Of a stretch of 64,000 bases of DNA, positions 23,264-34,389 are shown one piece after another (position 1 is the first letter of the stretch; every line of letters starts with the position of its first letter). The notes beneath the pieces were generated by a model. The model saw nothing but the letters and a program-made list of their open reading frames with translations. It was not told the DNA's origin and ran no database searches. The stretch covers positions 4,774,001 to 4,838,000 of the forward strand of contig JABWDB010000016.1 of NCBI GenBank assembly GCA_019614645.1, given 5' to 3'. Source of the DNA: Stratiolaelaps scimitus. Taxonomy: Eukaryota > Arthropoda > Arachnida > Mesostigmata > Laelapidae. The position numbers and the translations under genes were made by a program.

Positions 23264-25250
23264 GACATCGAGACAGCGAGCGGCAGCCTCTTGCCCATTT
23301 TCTTTCTCTCTCGCATTTGGTGAGCACCACGTGGTAGAATGTAGCTAGCTGGAGATACAGCGCCACATAATGGCGATCAGCGCCACTGTCGGCGCCACCA
23401 CCAGATGCAGTCGCAATAGCAGCGACACCAGCACCAAGAGTCTCAGGAAAGACTGCTTCGCTGTACCGCAGTGAGGCGTACACGGGCGAGACAACAAAAC
23501 GGGCATGGCCCCCTGGTACTGAGCGTGCTGCAACCAATACGAGTGTATGAGAGATTCAATCGATGGCCGGACAGTAGGGCTCTTGCTGTCGGCAACACGG
23601 GGCAGCCACCCTTGCCGTTAGCCTGCCGTGGGTTGTCGTCTTTAGAGGTAGCTTGCCCGCACCTTCGCGGTGTGTTCACCATCGATGCGATGAAAGGTGC
23701 CTTCGAGCAGCCCAAAGACGAGAACGGTACCAGCTACCGGGGAACTGGATGTGCGAGCTAGCTAGGTATACAATAAAACTGCAAGAATACAGAAATAGTG
23801 ACAAGCTGCTTGGAGAGCTCTGCTCGTAGCTGGCATGGCCAGACCCGATGGCCGGTAATGGTGGCGGCGGCGGTGGGGAGTTCATCCGCCGGTCGGCTCT
23901 CGCCTACTGGCCTAATGGCCGCTACCATTAATGGCATAGATTGGTATTGGCCAGCAGTAAATGACTGTGAGCAGTTAATGACAAAGAAGTGAAAACGTAC
24001 CCGTCACATTAATTGGCTGATTATTGTTGTATTTTCGGAAACAATAATGCGTTGCGCGCAAATTATAGTGACGTTGCAATGTTTGTTGTACACTTTGAAA
24101 TGCAAAATGGTCATATCTATTCAGAGCAGATTGAGTTGTAATGCCCCGGGTACACGGGCTAGTTGAAGGTCTGCATATACACTTCAGGTTGCTTGGTCGG
24201 TTCAGCTCTTGAGAGCCTTGGAGATTATATATATATATATATATCCGAGTACCATTTACAAGTGTGTATAAATAAGCGTGTAAAAGTTCATGTGTTTAGG
24301 CCCTTCGAATAAGCGGACAAGGTCGTCTACGTAGCTATATCGGTCTCGTGATACTGAACGCTATGTGGACAAAGAGATATATAACGACCCAGCAGCGAAG
24401 GTTGCAAATGATATCGGCTTGATTCGACACTACTCAATGCTTCCCTTACGACTATACGCTATATGCTCTACGCTGTGACCGGTGCTCCGGTGGCTGATAT
24501 TTCACCTCAAGGCAATACGAGACAACGCTCAGGTTGAGTATTTTTGAATGGGAGGTGGGGGATGGTCGACCTTAAGGATGGTCACCTTGCTTCTCTTCTT
24601 ACGGTTGCTCTAATCCATTAGCATTAGTGCCTGTGCGCAAGGATCGATTAATCGATTTTTGACCGATAGGATGCGGCAGCCATCAACGCATCAGCTAACT
24701 CTCTTCACATTTCCTCTTCTGTATATATTTGATATTATCGTGAAATTTATCCGGCACTTCTGGATGCTCGAGGCCCATCCGTCGTGTTTGGGATTCGTCC
24801 TCTCAGCGATTCGATATTTCTCAATCATTCCTTGTACAGAGGCACAAGCGAGCAAGGTCAGCGGGAGGAGCACTGGACAGTGTGCTGGCAATATCCTCTC
24901 TGCGCTTGCTAAGTGTTGCTGATTGATGGATAAAAAATATGACATTAGTCACTATCAGCATAGCATCGAGTATAAGGCAGGCATAGCTTTCGTTTCGCTA
25001 GTCCAACCAACTTTGTGTCCTTCCGTCACGAGCCGGCCTATTTATTAGAACGAGAGGGCTATTTAGCAAGCGGCTGATCTCCCGTAGGATCTCACGCAAC
25101 ATGGCGCAAGTAGCAATCCTCGAGCAGCTTTGTCCTTCACCCAAAATCAAGAAGGGAAAGTGCCATATATAGGTTCAGGCAACCAGAACACACTGGGAGG
25201 TACGAGAACGGTACAGAAAAATCAGCGAAGGTGACAGGTCCTCAAAGTAA

Positions 25251-25305
25251 TACCTTAAGGTCAAGTGCTCAGGCCTATCAGATGGGCCAGCTCAAAAAAA
25301 AAGAC
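25251..25305 (+). repeat. dispersed repeat family, copy 3 (diverged)
   Basis: TTAAGGTCAAGTGCTCAGGC, then CTATCAGATGGGCCAGCTCAAAAAA, is a diverged and internally shortened version of the family core, ending in an A run. Confidence 0.55.
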
Positions 25306-26067
25306 GAACTATAATAGATTAGCCTAAGTGCATCCAAACATCACTCACATATCATAGCCATATTGTGGGGTGAGCTGAACAAATCGTGTGAAATGCAAAT
25401 TCCGCCAAACGGTATCATCAATCTCATTAGTTAGCCGCATTGTCGAATCTTAGATGATTATGCTAATGATTATGGCGATATCTTATAGAAAATAATGTGG
25501 GTTGTCCACACATTCACAGAGATACTCGCTCTCTATCTCTCTCTGTCGAGATATATCTTATGTGGTATCTGTGACATGGCTTTCAAATGATTTGCTTTCT
25601 TCCTATTAGAACGAATAGTCAGTGTAAGCATGAACTCGATGCCTTGCGTATGCGACAGGTCATGTAATAACGTGATTAGCTTGCTATTAGTTAGCAACGC
25701 ATTTAGATCTCTTTATAATATTCATCACAATATGATTTCGAAACGGACAAATCCCGTCAGATATGACAATAATAGATACCGTTGTTTCTTACTTGGACAG
25801 GTACACGCATAGGGGTATGTTGATAAACTTAGTTATCACCTTGGATTCGACGGTTAGAACATTTACGACGCTTCAATATGAAGATGTATTAACTTAAGCT
25901 TGAACCTTCTCAGAGCAATTTCGGGATCAGCTATCATTACTATACAACATAAATGATGAAATAAACACTTTGTTTCAAAGCCTAGTAGCAATACATAACG
26001 TTATTTAAGTCGTGGACATGTACACGACAAATCAATGCGATTTCATGAATGAATCGATATGGTTCAT

Positions 26068-26092
26068 TATATATATATATATATATATATTA
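26068..26092. repeat. (TA)n tract
   Basis: About 25 bp of TA followed by an AT-rich flank. Confidence 0.9.
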
Positions 26093-27022
26093 TATTAATT
26101 ATTGCAGCTGCCTTCATTATTAATAGCCATTCATTGGGAATAATAGTATACCTTTGAAGTGAAAGGTTATAGTGTTGTAATGAAGTGCTCAGAGTTCGAT
26201 TGTGACTTCGCCCAGCTCGTTACGCCATGCAAAGATAATGTAATCCATGAAATCTCGGGAGAGACATGAAATAAATCCTTGATTGGTTTATTACCGGAGC
26301 TGTTTGTCAAAGCAAATAATTCAAAGACGAGTATATGTAGTACCACGTGAACAAGGTCAGAAAAAGAATTAGGCCAACAAAGCGGGCATTGTATTGGCGC
26401 GTTCGTTTTTGAAGAGTCAATGGGATGACACGAAATCAAAATCGATCACTGCACAAGAAATACAGATTCTCCATTCAGAGAATGTCACATTTAGCCAACA
26501 TCGAGAATAAGGTTCTGCAAGCTCAGAAATATGTATTCTCGGTATATGGACGTCGTAAAAGACAGGCAAGCAGTAGCTGTTCCGGTCTTGCTGTACAAAT
26601 ATCGACGGCTAAAATAGAGATGCTAACTCGACAGTTTTCATGTTCATGGAGAAGGGGTTGCGTTTCATTGGCCATTGAGCGGGCTTGTGCCAGTGGATTG
26701 CCGGTTAACCCAGAGCATTAGCCTCGACCGGCCCCGACACTAAGGGTATCCTACTATGTAATTCGTTAATTCTGCGATTCCTTAATTCTGCTGCATAATC
26801 GATTGAGTAGATTCACATTTAGCACACTTTGTGACCCCGTTGTCGCCCGAACCATGGAACCACCTATTAGCAGCGATGATGACGCCCATCAAGCAGCCCG
26901 CGAGACGAAGCGTACGATTTGTTGAGCGTGGCCAGCGTTTGACCTTGACCTCTGTAGCAGGTTACTCAACCAGTCTCCATTAAGGTTGATCATCTTTTAC
27001 GCATCTATGCCGTAACAACTGA

Positions 27023-27280
27023 ATAGAAGAATCAGCACTTAGGTTTGACAGCGGCAACGATGAGGTTCGCCAGATTCGGCTGGATTTTGAACGGAATATG
27101 GATGACACCATTGTTCTGGAGCGCCCGTATCGAAACGGGGTCCACTTGATACTGATCACACGATACCCTCGAGAAGACGAGATACTTAATGAAAACGGCG
27201 TTACGCTTTCACGAGGAGAGAGAGAGGTTAGGCCTCTCATCAACAACGATGTGCGAATAGGCAGTCTTGTAACCCCATAA
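27023..27280 (+). other. unrecognised protein-like open frame
   Basis: An 85-codon frame ending in TAA, with an internal ATG at 27098. The composition is protein-like and acidic, for example RQIRLDFERNMDDT and ITRYPREDEILNENG. The region could be a terminal exon or a remnant of a transposon gene. No family is recognised and a supporting splice acceptor is not clear. Confidence 0.3.
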
Positions 27281-27623
27281 TCATTGCCGAAGCGATACGT
27301 GCTGGTTTCAACCTAACAAAATGCAACTCGGACCAACCTACAGATGAGTATTATAACAATGATGTGTAAGTATATAAAAAAAACATGACTAAGAGTGATC
27401 TCCTTCTGGCTGTTCTACGATTGAACGAATCAGCAACGCCCACCCCTGCATTGTTATAATTGCCTATGCCGCAAACACTAGCAGCGATATTCTTGTCTGC
27501 GCCATTGATTTGCACCGTAAGTGAAGCGGTTGATCCGGAGCATACTTGGCGGCGCCTTGACCCGACTGGATTTTTGGCTAGACGTACACCAAGACTCTCC
27601 GAGTACCATAGGGTTCGCCCGGC

Positions 27624-27770
27624 AAAAGGTAAGGCTTTATTGGCTATTAAGGAGCTGCAATTCCACAATGCTTAATTTAGCTCTTTTATATGTCACGCGG
27701 CGGGGCTCGAACCCGCCGCCTCTGGATTTCGACAACCAGAGATTTAGCCGTCCAAGCCACCACGCCTGCG
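27624..27770 (-). repeat. tRNA-derived SINE, copy 1
   Basis: The minus strand starts with a tRNA-like head, GGCGTGGTGGCTTGGACGGC (A-box region), then GGTTCGAGCCC (B box). A body containing TTGTGGAATTGCAGCTCCTT follows, ending near CAATAAAGCCTTACCTTTT. It aligns over its full length with the copy at 60256-60400. The head has the long variable arm of a Ser-type tRNA, so that is the likely ancestor. Confidence 0.75.
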
Positions 27771-28489
27771 GTAGATGCGAGGGTTGCCATACGCCGACGA
27801 TGTAAGAGACCTAATGGTTTTTAGGTACTCTCCATCGCGCAACCCCTGGCGGTCTGTTAGTTGTCGTTGTCAGTTGAACGAGATGTTGACTTGGCTAGTC
27901 AGTGGTCACGCACAGCATTAAATTGAAAATGCCCTCGGCGCAATGACCCTCACCAGCGAAATCGCCACATCACACAATAGCACTAACTAGCAGCGCTAAC
28001 TCCCCTAGTTATAATATGCGTAGATAGACAGAGATATCACGAAACAGAACATCGTGACCATGTGCAAATGGACCGAATGAGAAAACGTCATTCAATCGAA
28101 GCTGTGGAGGCCAAAGGAAACTAGAACAGTTGCCCACACCTAGGCACCGTAGCTCACAGATCAGACAATTTGTCAGCCATCGACGATGCAACATAACACA
28201 TTGTATAAGGCGTAGCAGCACCAACAGAATGACTTCGTCTCGGCCTGGGAGAATAGGCAATTGCATTGGCAAGTCTCTCATACGGAAACCAAGCGGCAAG
28301 CTACCTGTCATTCTAATTGAGCCCAGCAGAGGTTTGCACCAACGCATGCTGACGTGTGAAAATAGGTACGGCATAGGTCTTTTCAGCGACAAGGCCAGTT
28401 TATTCTGAGATGCAGGTGCGCCTTCCCCAAGGCGTATGCCTCGCCCTCCTTCTGTACAAGTATAGGGTTTAAAGGGAGGTGAACTTGCT

Positions 28490-28693
28490 GTGTACGATAA
28501 CGCCCCAAGCAGCGAGCTGGAATCGATTGGCAGACTGATGTGTCGGTACCAATTCGCTCGACGCTGTGAAAGCCATGCAGATGTGAAAAAACGTGTTTCA
28601 TTATTTGTGTGGACACCGAGGGAAAGCGCTCGTGATGCCGACAGTAAAAATATACTTCATATACGATTTAATGAACTGACATCCTTTCGCTAA
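28490..28693 (+). other. unrecognised short open frame
   Basis: Sixty-seven codons ending in TAA, with a protein-like stretch ESHADVKKRVSLFVWTPRES. It has no recognised family or framing splice sites. It may belong with the open frame at 27023-27280 or be chance. Confidence 0.15.
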
Positions 28694-29292
28694 TGTGCTT
28701 TCGATCAAATCATCAATTTCTTAGTTACTGTTATTAAGCTTCTTGTAGAGTAGCAGCGACACTATAAAACACATTTGTCACAATTGTCACGAATGTCGAT
28801 TTCAATGCAGACTCTGCCGTCCTCTGACAAATGTCTCGGCAATATATACAATGCGAATGCTCCTTTATTCCAAGCACATTCATTCATACATACAGGTGTT
28901 TTTTTCAATACAACCAATACGCTCGATTTGATATGTCAGCATGATTTACGTGGCAGGATGCATGTACGCACGCTGACCCCCATAGTCAGCTAGCGGGTTC
29001 ATTGGGCTACCTCATAGGCGTTCAGCCACCTCTCAAACAATTCGTCCGTAGTCGCGACGGATGTCAACAAAAAAAAGAGCAAAATATTGAGGCATAATTA
29101 GTGTTGTTATCATTTATACCGCAGGGGCAGCCTCTGCTGCGGGGCTGCACCGTCAGCTTCGCGTAAACGGCTATCTATGTACACATGTGATTATACACAT
29201 CGGCAAGTTTCTCGCTGCCGATACTCGACGAGACACCAGCGGCAGCAATAGTACTGCATGGTAGGGAATAGGGGGCTGGCCCGAGGTGTGGT

Positions 29293-29315
29293 GCTGCTGC
29301 TGCTGCAGCAGCAGC
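29293..29315. repeat. CTG/CAG palindromic triplet repeat
   Basis: GCTGCTGCTGCTG runs directly into CAGCAGCAGC, so the triplet repeat is its own reverse complement. It lies in CG-rich DNA that also holds a short GCC repeat at 29444-29466. Confidence 0.8.
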
Positions 29316-30701
29316 TGCGGTCTGTTAAAATTGGCCGCTGGGTTCGGCCATACACTCGCTCCGTCATTAATGTCTGCGTAATTAGACACCTCCTCGAAAT
29401 GATTGCCGTCGCACGAAAAGGATTGGCGACTATGACACCTACGGCTGCGGCCGCCGCCGCCGCAGGTGTCGGATTCATGGGCCTTCTTTGACAGCACTTC
29501 TTCGGCATCACAGCCACCATCAGCCGCAGCGACGGCGACCACACCAGCTCCCCCGCCCCTCTCTCTGCCACGAGTCCTGTTGCTGACGTCCACTCGAGAA
29601 CTGATATGAGATGGCGAGTCGACCACCGGTAAACCGTGCATCTATTTTTTTTTCGTTCATGTACACGACATGAAGCAAATGTCGATGCGGGGCGGCACGG
29701 AGGCGGCCGCGCGCGGGGGAGTTGTAGACACAAGAAAACGAAGTGGTGCTGACGACGAAGTCCAATTGATACGTACTTTCGGTGGTGGTGGTGAGATCGA
29801 CAGGCAACGCCGTCCCGCCGTCACGAAGAGTGTCAAGCGAGCCTCGACGTCCTCTAGTGCATGAAGAGGCCAGTTTCATAGGGGAAGTCGAAGGCGGGAA
29901 GCTGCGATAGATAAGTGAATCAACAACAGCGTACGCGTGACCGGGAGTCGAACGCCGGAATATGTGGTGGACGTGTCTCTTGCGGCTCGTGTCCTATGGA
30001 GAACTGCCGCGAGCTTCTCGTTGAATGACAGCTACATAGCAGCTGGCAGGGCACTGCTAGCGAGCACCCGAACAATACTGCTTCCAAAGATCACCAGAGT
30101 TACATAGATGACACTTCTTCACGCTCAGTTTGATGTTCAGCCAGAGAAGTAGAGCTACGAGCGCGATGATATTCTACTAATAATAAAAAGCGTCACATTC
30201 GGTTCCTCTCTCTCTCTCTCCCTCTCTTTTCCTCTTGAGCAAGTGTCGACTTACACGAGCATTGAAAGTGCAGATTGGCTTTCGTCACAATTTTTTTTGG
30301 TCTCGAGAGAAAAAACGCGACTATCTCTCGCAATCCCCAAAAAAAATGTGGTTGTATACTAAAAGATCGACATCCATAATGGTGAGCGGACAGGTACAAA
30401 GAGCAGGACGAATCATAGGGGTTTGAGGTTTTCTTTTGTTCGTTTTACTGCAGATATCACTCAAGATAATGACAGATGGACATTGTTGCAGAACCCGAAT
30501 AGAAATCACGAATCACTAAACAGCAATGTCGACAAAACGACATCAGATCGTCTCGCCGCCGCGAAACATGGAGCGTCAATGTAGCTTTGCTCGTGGCTGG
30601 CCGCCATCGCTTCTCCCGTCCGACGTTTGTCACTACCCATCGGTGTAACGGCATTACTACGAGCGATGCCGGGCGGAGGAATAAAGCCACATCGTTCATT
30701 G

Positions 30702-30765
30702 CGGTGACGGTAGGATTTGAACCGGGGACATATACCATAACAGGTGGTCGACTTAACTAAGATGG
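30702..30765 (-). repeat. tRNA-like SINE remnant
   Basis: The minus strand has TAGTTAAGTCGACC (compare the A box TAGCTCAGTCGG), then CCGGTTCAAATCCTACCG, a canonical B box with a paired T stem. The anticodon arm does not fold normally, so this is a pseudo-tRNA or SINE head. Confidence 0.55.
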
Positions 30766-31572
30766 ATACTGCACCTTATGAAGCAATTCCAAGAAAGAAT
30801 TTGTACCGTGAACGTTAAATGTTGCCTGTGGGTTAGCCCGGAAAATTTATCTAAATACTGCGACGTTGTCACCCCAGCCGCCGCCGCCGCCACCAAGAAG
30901 AAACGGACAATCTGGTCAACTCGACATGTATATATATATGACACACACACACACACAATAATCGCCTACCGAGCCAGTCACGTGTATAGCTAGAGCCGGC
31001 CTGTGTAAGCTGGCGAGTAAGCTACACGAGGCCTCTCTATTTTTAGAATCAGGCAGAACGGGGCCGGCATCGTCACCATCGCCTCCGGCTGGTGACCTAC
31101 CCGACGTCTATTTTTCTCGTCTTTTGTAAATATTTACCATAGAGACACACCCGTTCCTTTTCTTATATAACGCGCCGATGACGCATTTCTACGATTGGCA
31201 GCGACAATGACAGTTAAGCATAGCGTTGAGGATAGCGTCGTTTTCCGTAAGCCACACTTCATAATCGATATGGTAGATGGCTTGTATTTATTATAAATAT
31301 TATATAGCCCCTTCTAAAGATGGACCTTCAAGTTTATGAGAAATTCTTTTTGGACACATTCGACGGTCTATTATTTGCTCAACAATTCTCCACAGCTAAT
31401 TACGCTGCTTGCATAAGTCTTCGTATCATGATGCGCATCTTGATACGCTGCCAGTTAGTGTAGAAGATACGCGAGAATAGGCAAAACGTTGTGATATAAT
31501 AGTAGATAGCCATGTCAGACACAGAATAATGCATCTGTGGCATGGTTTCGAAACGGATTTTCATTTACCTGT

Positions 31573-31966
31573 ATAGCCCATGTCGGCTTTAAGTTTCGCA
31601 AGCCAATGCTTGGTCTCCAGAGTAGATATGGCGTCAAGCTTTAGCCAAAGCAACGAGGTCCGGTCGCGAAGCGGTCCGGACAACAGCGTCTGAATGCGAT
31701 GCAAATGAGTCGTTCGTTCTCGACAACTCTCGTAACTCTCGCGATCCTCGGCCAACTGATATCTTCCGGATATCGTCCGATAGCCCAAGCTGTGACAGTG
31801 AGTTGTTGCGCGCAAACTCGAACGACGCGTCGTAAACCACGTTGCGACTCGCAGTTGACGTTTGAACTATGTGCGATCTCTTGCTTGACAAGTTCGTCGT
31901 CCTCCGTGGGCTCCGTTTGCACAACGGGTTGATGCACGATGCAGCCACCAAAATCGCCACCGCCAC
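31573..31966 (-). other. CG-rich open block, possible exon
   Basis: All three minus-strand frames are open for much of this block (84, 98 and 110 codons). One ends in ATGGGCTATACAG followed by GTAAAT, a plausible donor at 31573. Its peptide (SYESCRERTTHLHRIQTLL, then WLKLDAISTLETKHW) is amphipathic and protein-like, but I do not recognise it. Confidence 0.25.
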
Positions 31967-32707
31967 TGCGGGGAACCTCGGCTTGATACCGTCAGGTGGT
32001 TCTGCGTTTCAACGAAAAGTACACAAAGCTGTGCAGGTTATGGGACGCACGTCGCACAGCTGCCTTGCCGAAGTTCATTACAACGGATCTTACGAGTAAC
32101 GTCTTTACCCAACAATAAGTGACTCCTGACGCTGTCTGTCCCACCTATATAGCGGCGACATCGACGGCCGGCGGCGGCGGCGGAGCGAGCTGATCACTAG
32201 CACCTGCAGAGAGTGTGTGAGAGAGAGTGAGAGTGATTCCCATGGGGAAAGAAGTCCCCATTCCCGGCTGGGAGGGGTCACGCTTCCAGTCACAAGCACC
32301 AGTCGCACTTAACGAATCTATCAGGTAACACTGTACGCGAATACATTGACTGCCGCGGATGAGGCAAAGGCATGAATCCCTTTGCCACACTACGAAACGA
32401 CCGGGAGGGATTTACTGTAGTAATTCCCGCGTGCTCAGTACGTGACTATTGCGCTTGCCACATGTCCACTGTGGACTCGACCGGACCGGTCGAGTAATCG
32501 TCCGTCGCGTTGTAAATCACATTCTTAGTCAGTTAGACTGGCGTGAATGCAGCCAAGCGTGCGCGCCTTGTTCAACAGGGCAATATCACGTGTTGGCTCT
32601 GTGCTCGATTTCGGAGGGCAGCTTTGAATTGACATATTGACGAGTGAATGGCGCATTTCTTTGTCTCGCGTGGCCTTTGTTACAGAATGATTGTACTGTT
32701 TCGCCGT

Positions 32708-32779
32708 GGGGGTATAGCTCAGTGGTAGAGCATTGGACTGCAGATCGAGAGGTCCCTGGTTCGAACCCGGGTGCCCCCT
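32708..32779 (+). tRNA. tRNA-Cys (GCA anticodon)
   Basis: A 72-nt cloverleaf. The 7-bp acceptor stem is GGGGGTA/TGCCCCC, the D arm GCTC-AGTGGTA-GAGC, the anticodon loop CTGCAGA with GCA at 32740-32742, and the T arm CCTGG-TTCGAAC-CCGGG, with discriminator T. A and B boxes are canonical and no intron is present. The anticodon stem has one G-G mismatch (32735 with 32747), where tRNA-Cys normally has a pair. A TTTT terminator follows. Confidence 0.9.
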
Positions 32780-32788
32780 TGTCATTGC

Positions 32789-32792
32789 TTTT
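32789..32792 (+). terminator. RNA polymerase III terminator of tRNA-Cys
   Basis: A TTTT run 10 nt downstream of the mature tRNA 3' end. Confidence 0.7.
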
Positions 32793-34355
32793 ATATTTGT
32801 TATTTCAGGCGCTCCGTGAGTGCTTTTTGACCGTGCATGTTCTGTCTGACATTACCTAAGAACCACTTTATTAGGTCACCAAAGAAATAGGGACTAAATT
32901 GGTGTCGAGGCTTTTCTTGGTGCGTTCTTTTCCTTTTGTTTCCAGTTTGACTTTAGCGAATTTCTTCACAGTCGAACTCGTGTAATCTCCACTAATCGAA
33001 GTTTCGAGGCTTCTGTCATTTAAGACTTATTAACGTCGACATTATGTGCACCAGGTGACTGCGCATACTGAGCATATGTAGGAATTTTAATTCATTTGAG
33101 GCGGCAGCTACAGCAATAAATCAGGGTTTCCTCCACCATCCTGTTTACCACGTTGACAACCCAACCGATGTCGACGACTACTACCTCGCAGTCTTCATAA
33201 TGGAATTATCAGTAACAGAACACTGATCAGCTTTGTAAAGCGTCACAGCTGATTGCCAATTGTTCCTCCATAATATTACGTCGTTGATGTAAGCCCTTTC
33301 ATCCAGAGCAGTGCTATGCTTCGAGCGATCGAGTCAGGTCAGCAACGAGCGTATCTTCCTGCCACAGTTGGCCATCTGCCAATATGGTCAAATTTCCAAG
33401 CGTCCCCTTGACGACGGAAGTCCTGTCTGAGCCCAGGTGTCGACGGCTGGCGCTAGTTGCTGTGATTGTTTATTTGGCCGAGAGATCATTGGTACCGCGT
33501 CGCGATTTTCCATTCGATGGCTACGACGTCCACAGCTTGACGATTGTGTCCCGAGCTGCGTACGATTGCTGGCGTTGTTTATACTGCTGACCCTATAAAC
33601 AGAGCTGCTGAGTGGATGCTTTTGCATACAGCACCTTTGGTTGAAAGGTGGCCTGTTTTGATTATACTCAATTATAGATGCAGGTGTTGACGTCCATTAC
33701 TATTTAGCCGTAGGCACCAAGGTCATTGCTTTTCTCCAGTCGGTCGGTTCAAACCGCGAGTGAGGTCCCCTTTTTACATATTCCAAAAACATTCTTATTA
33801 TCAAGATTACGATGCAGGAATTAGGTGTTTGTACAGGAGTAGAGAGTTTACGTTGTGAATGTCTAAGTAACGAGCCGCAGTAGACAATAACCTTCGCACT
33901 ATATTGTGCGTCGGTATTAGCTCGCTCGTGAAACCCAGTTCTCTTGGAGAAGCCAGCGGGGACTTCCCGACACGCTGTGCTACTTTCAAACGCTGAAGTC
34001 GAAGGGCAGTGATGCCCTCAGAGACGGCATCGGCGCAGTAGATATCACCAAACAGACCGTGGCATGAAATACTGCATATACACGCGCTGCGTTGAACAAA
34101 GTTCTAGCCTCGGTGGATAGCTCAACTGTAGCAATAACAACTCGATTGTTTGCTCTCCGGCAAAGTCCGTGTTGAGAGTCTTAACGAAATTATGTGCTAA
34201 TAATAGATTGGAATCTTCGTTTTGAGCCTGTATCAAATTAGCATGATTTGTTAAAATGTTCATACAATACACACTTATCCCAAAAGTACTTCATCAATAT
34301 CATTATTAATATAGCATTCAATGACCTTACGCAATAATAATTATTAAGCAGCAGC

Positions 34356-34358
<3 letters not shown>

Positions 34359-34387
<29 letters not shown>
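34359..34387. repeat. (TA)n tract
   Basis: About 29 bp of uninterrupted TA. Confidence 0.95.

Positions 34388-34389
<2 letters not shown>

Larger units (their letters stand above)
23264..32707. other. long region without identified genes
   Basis: About 9.4 kb. It contains repeats listed separately, an unrecognised open frame at 27023-27280, a CG-rich stretch at 29.2-30.0 kb with a possible minus-strand start exon (ATG 29879, donor GAAA|GTACGT at 29776), and a CG-rich minus-strand open block at 31573-31966. Other frames look like shadows. No conserved protein family was recognised. Confidence 0.45.
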
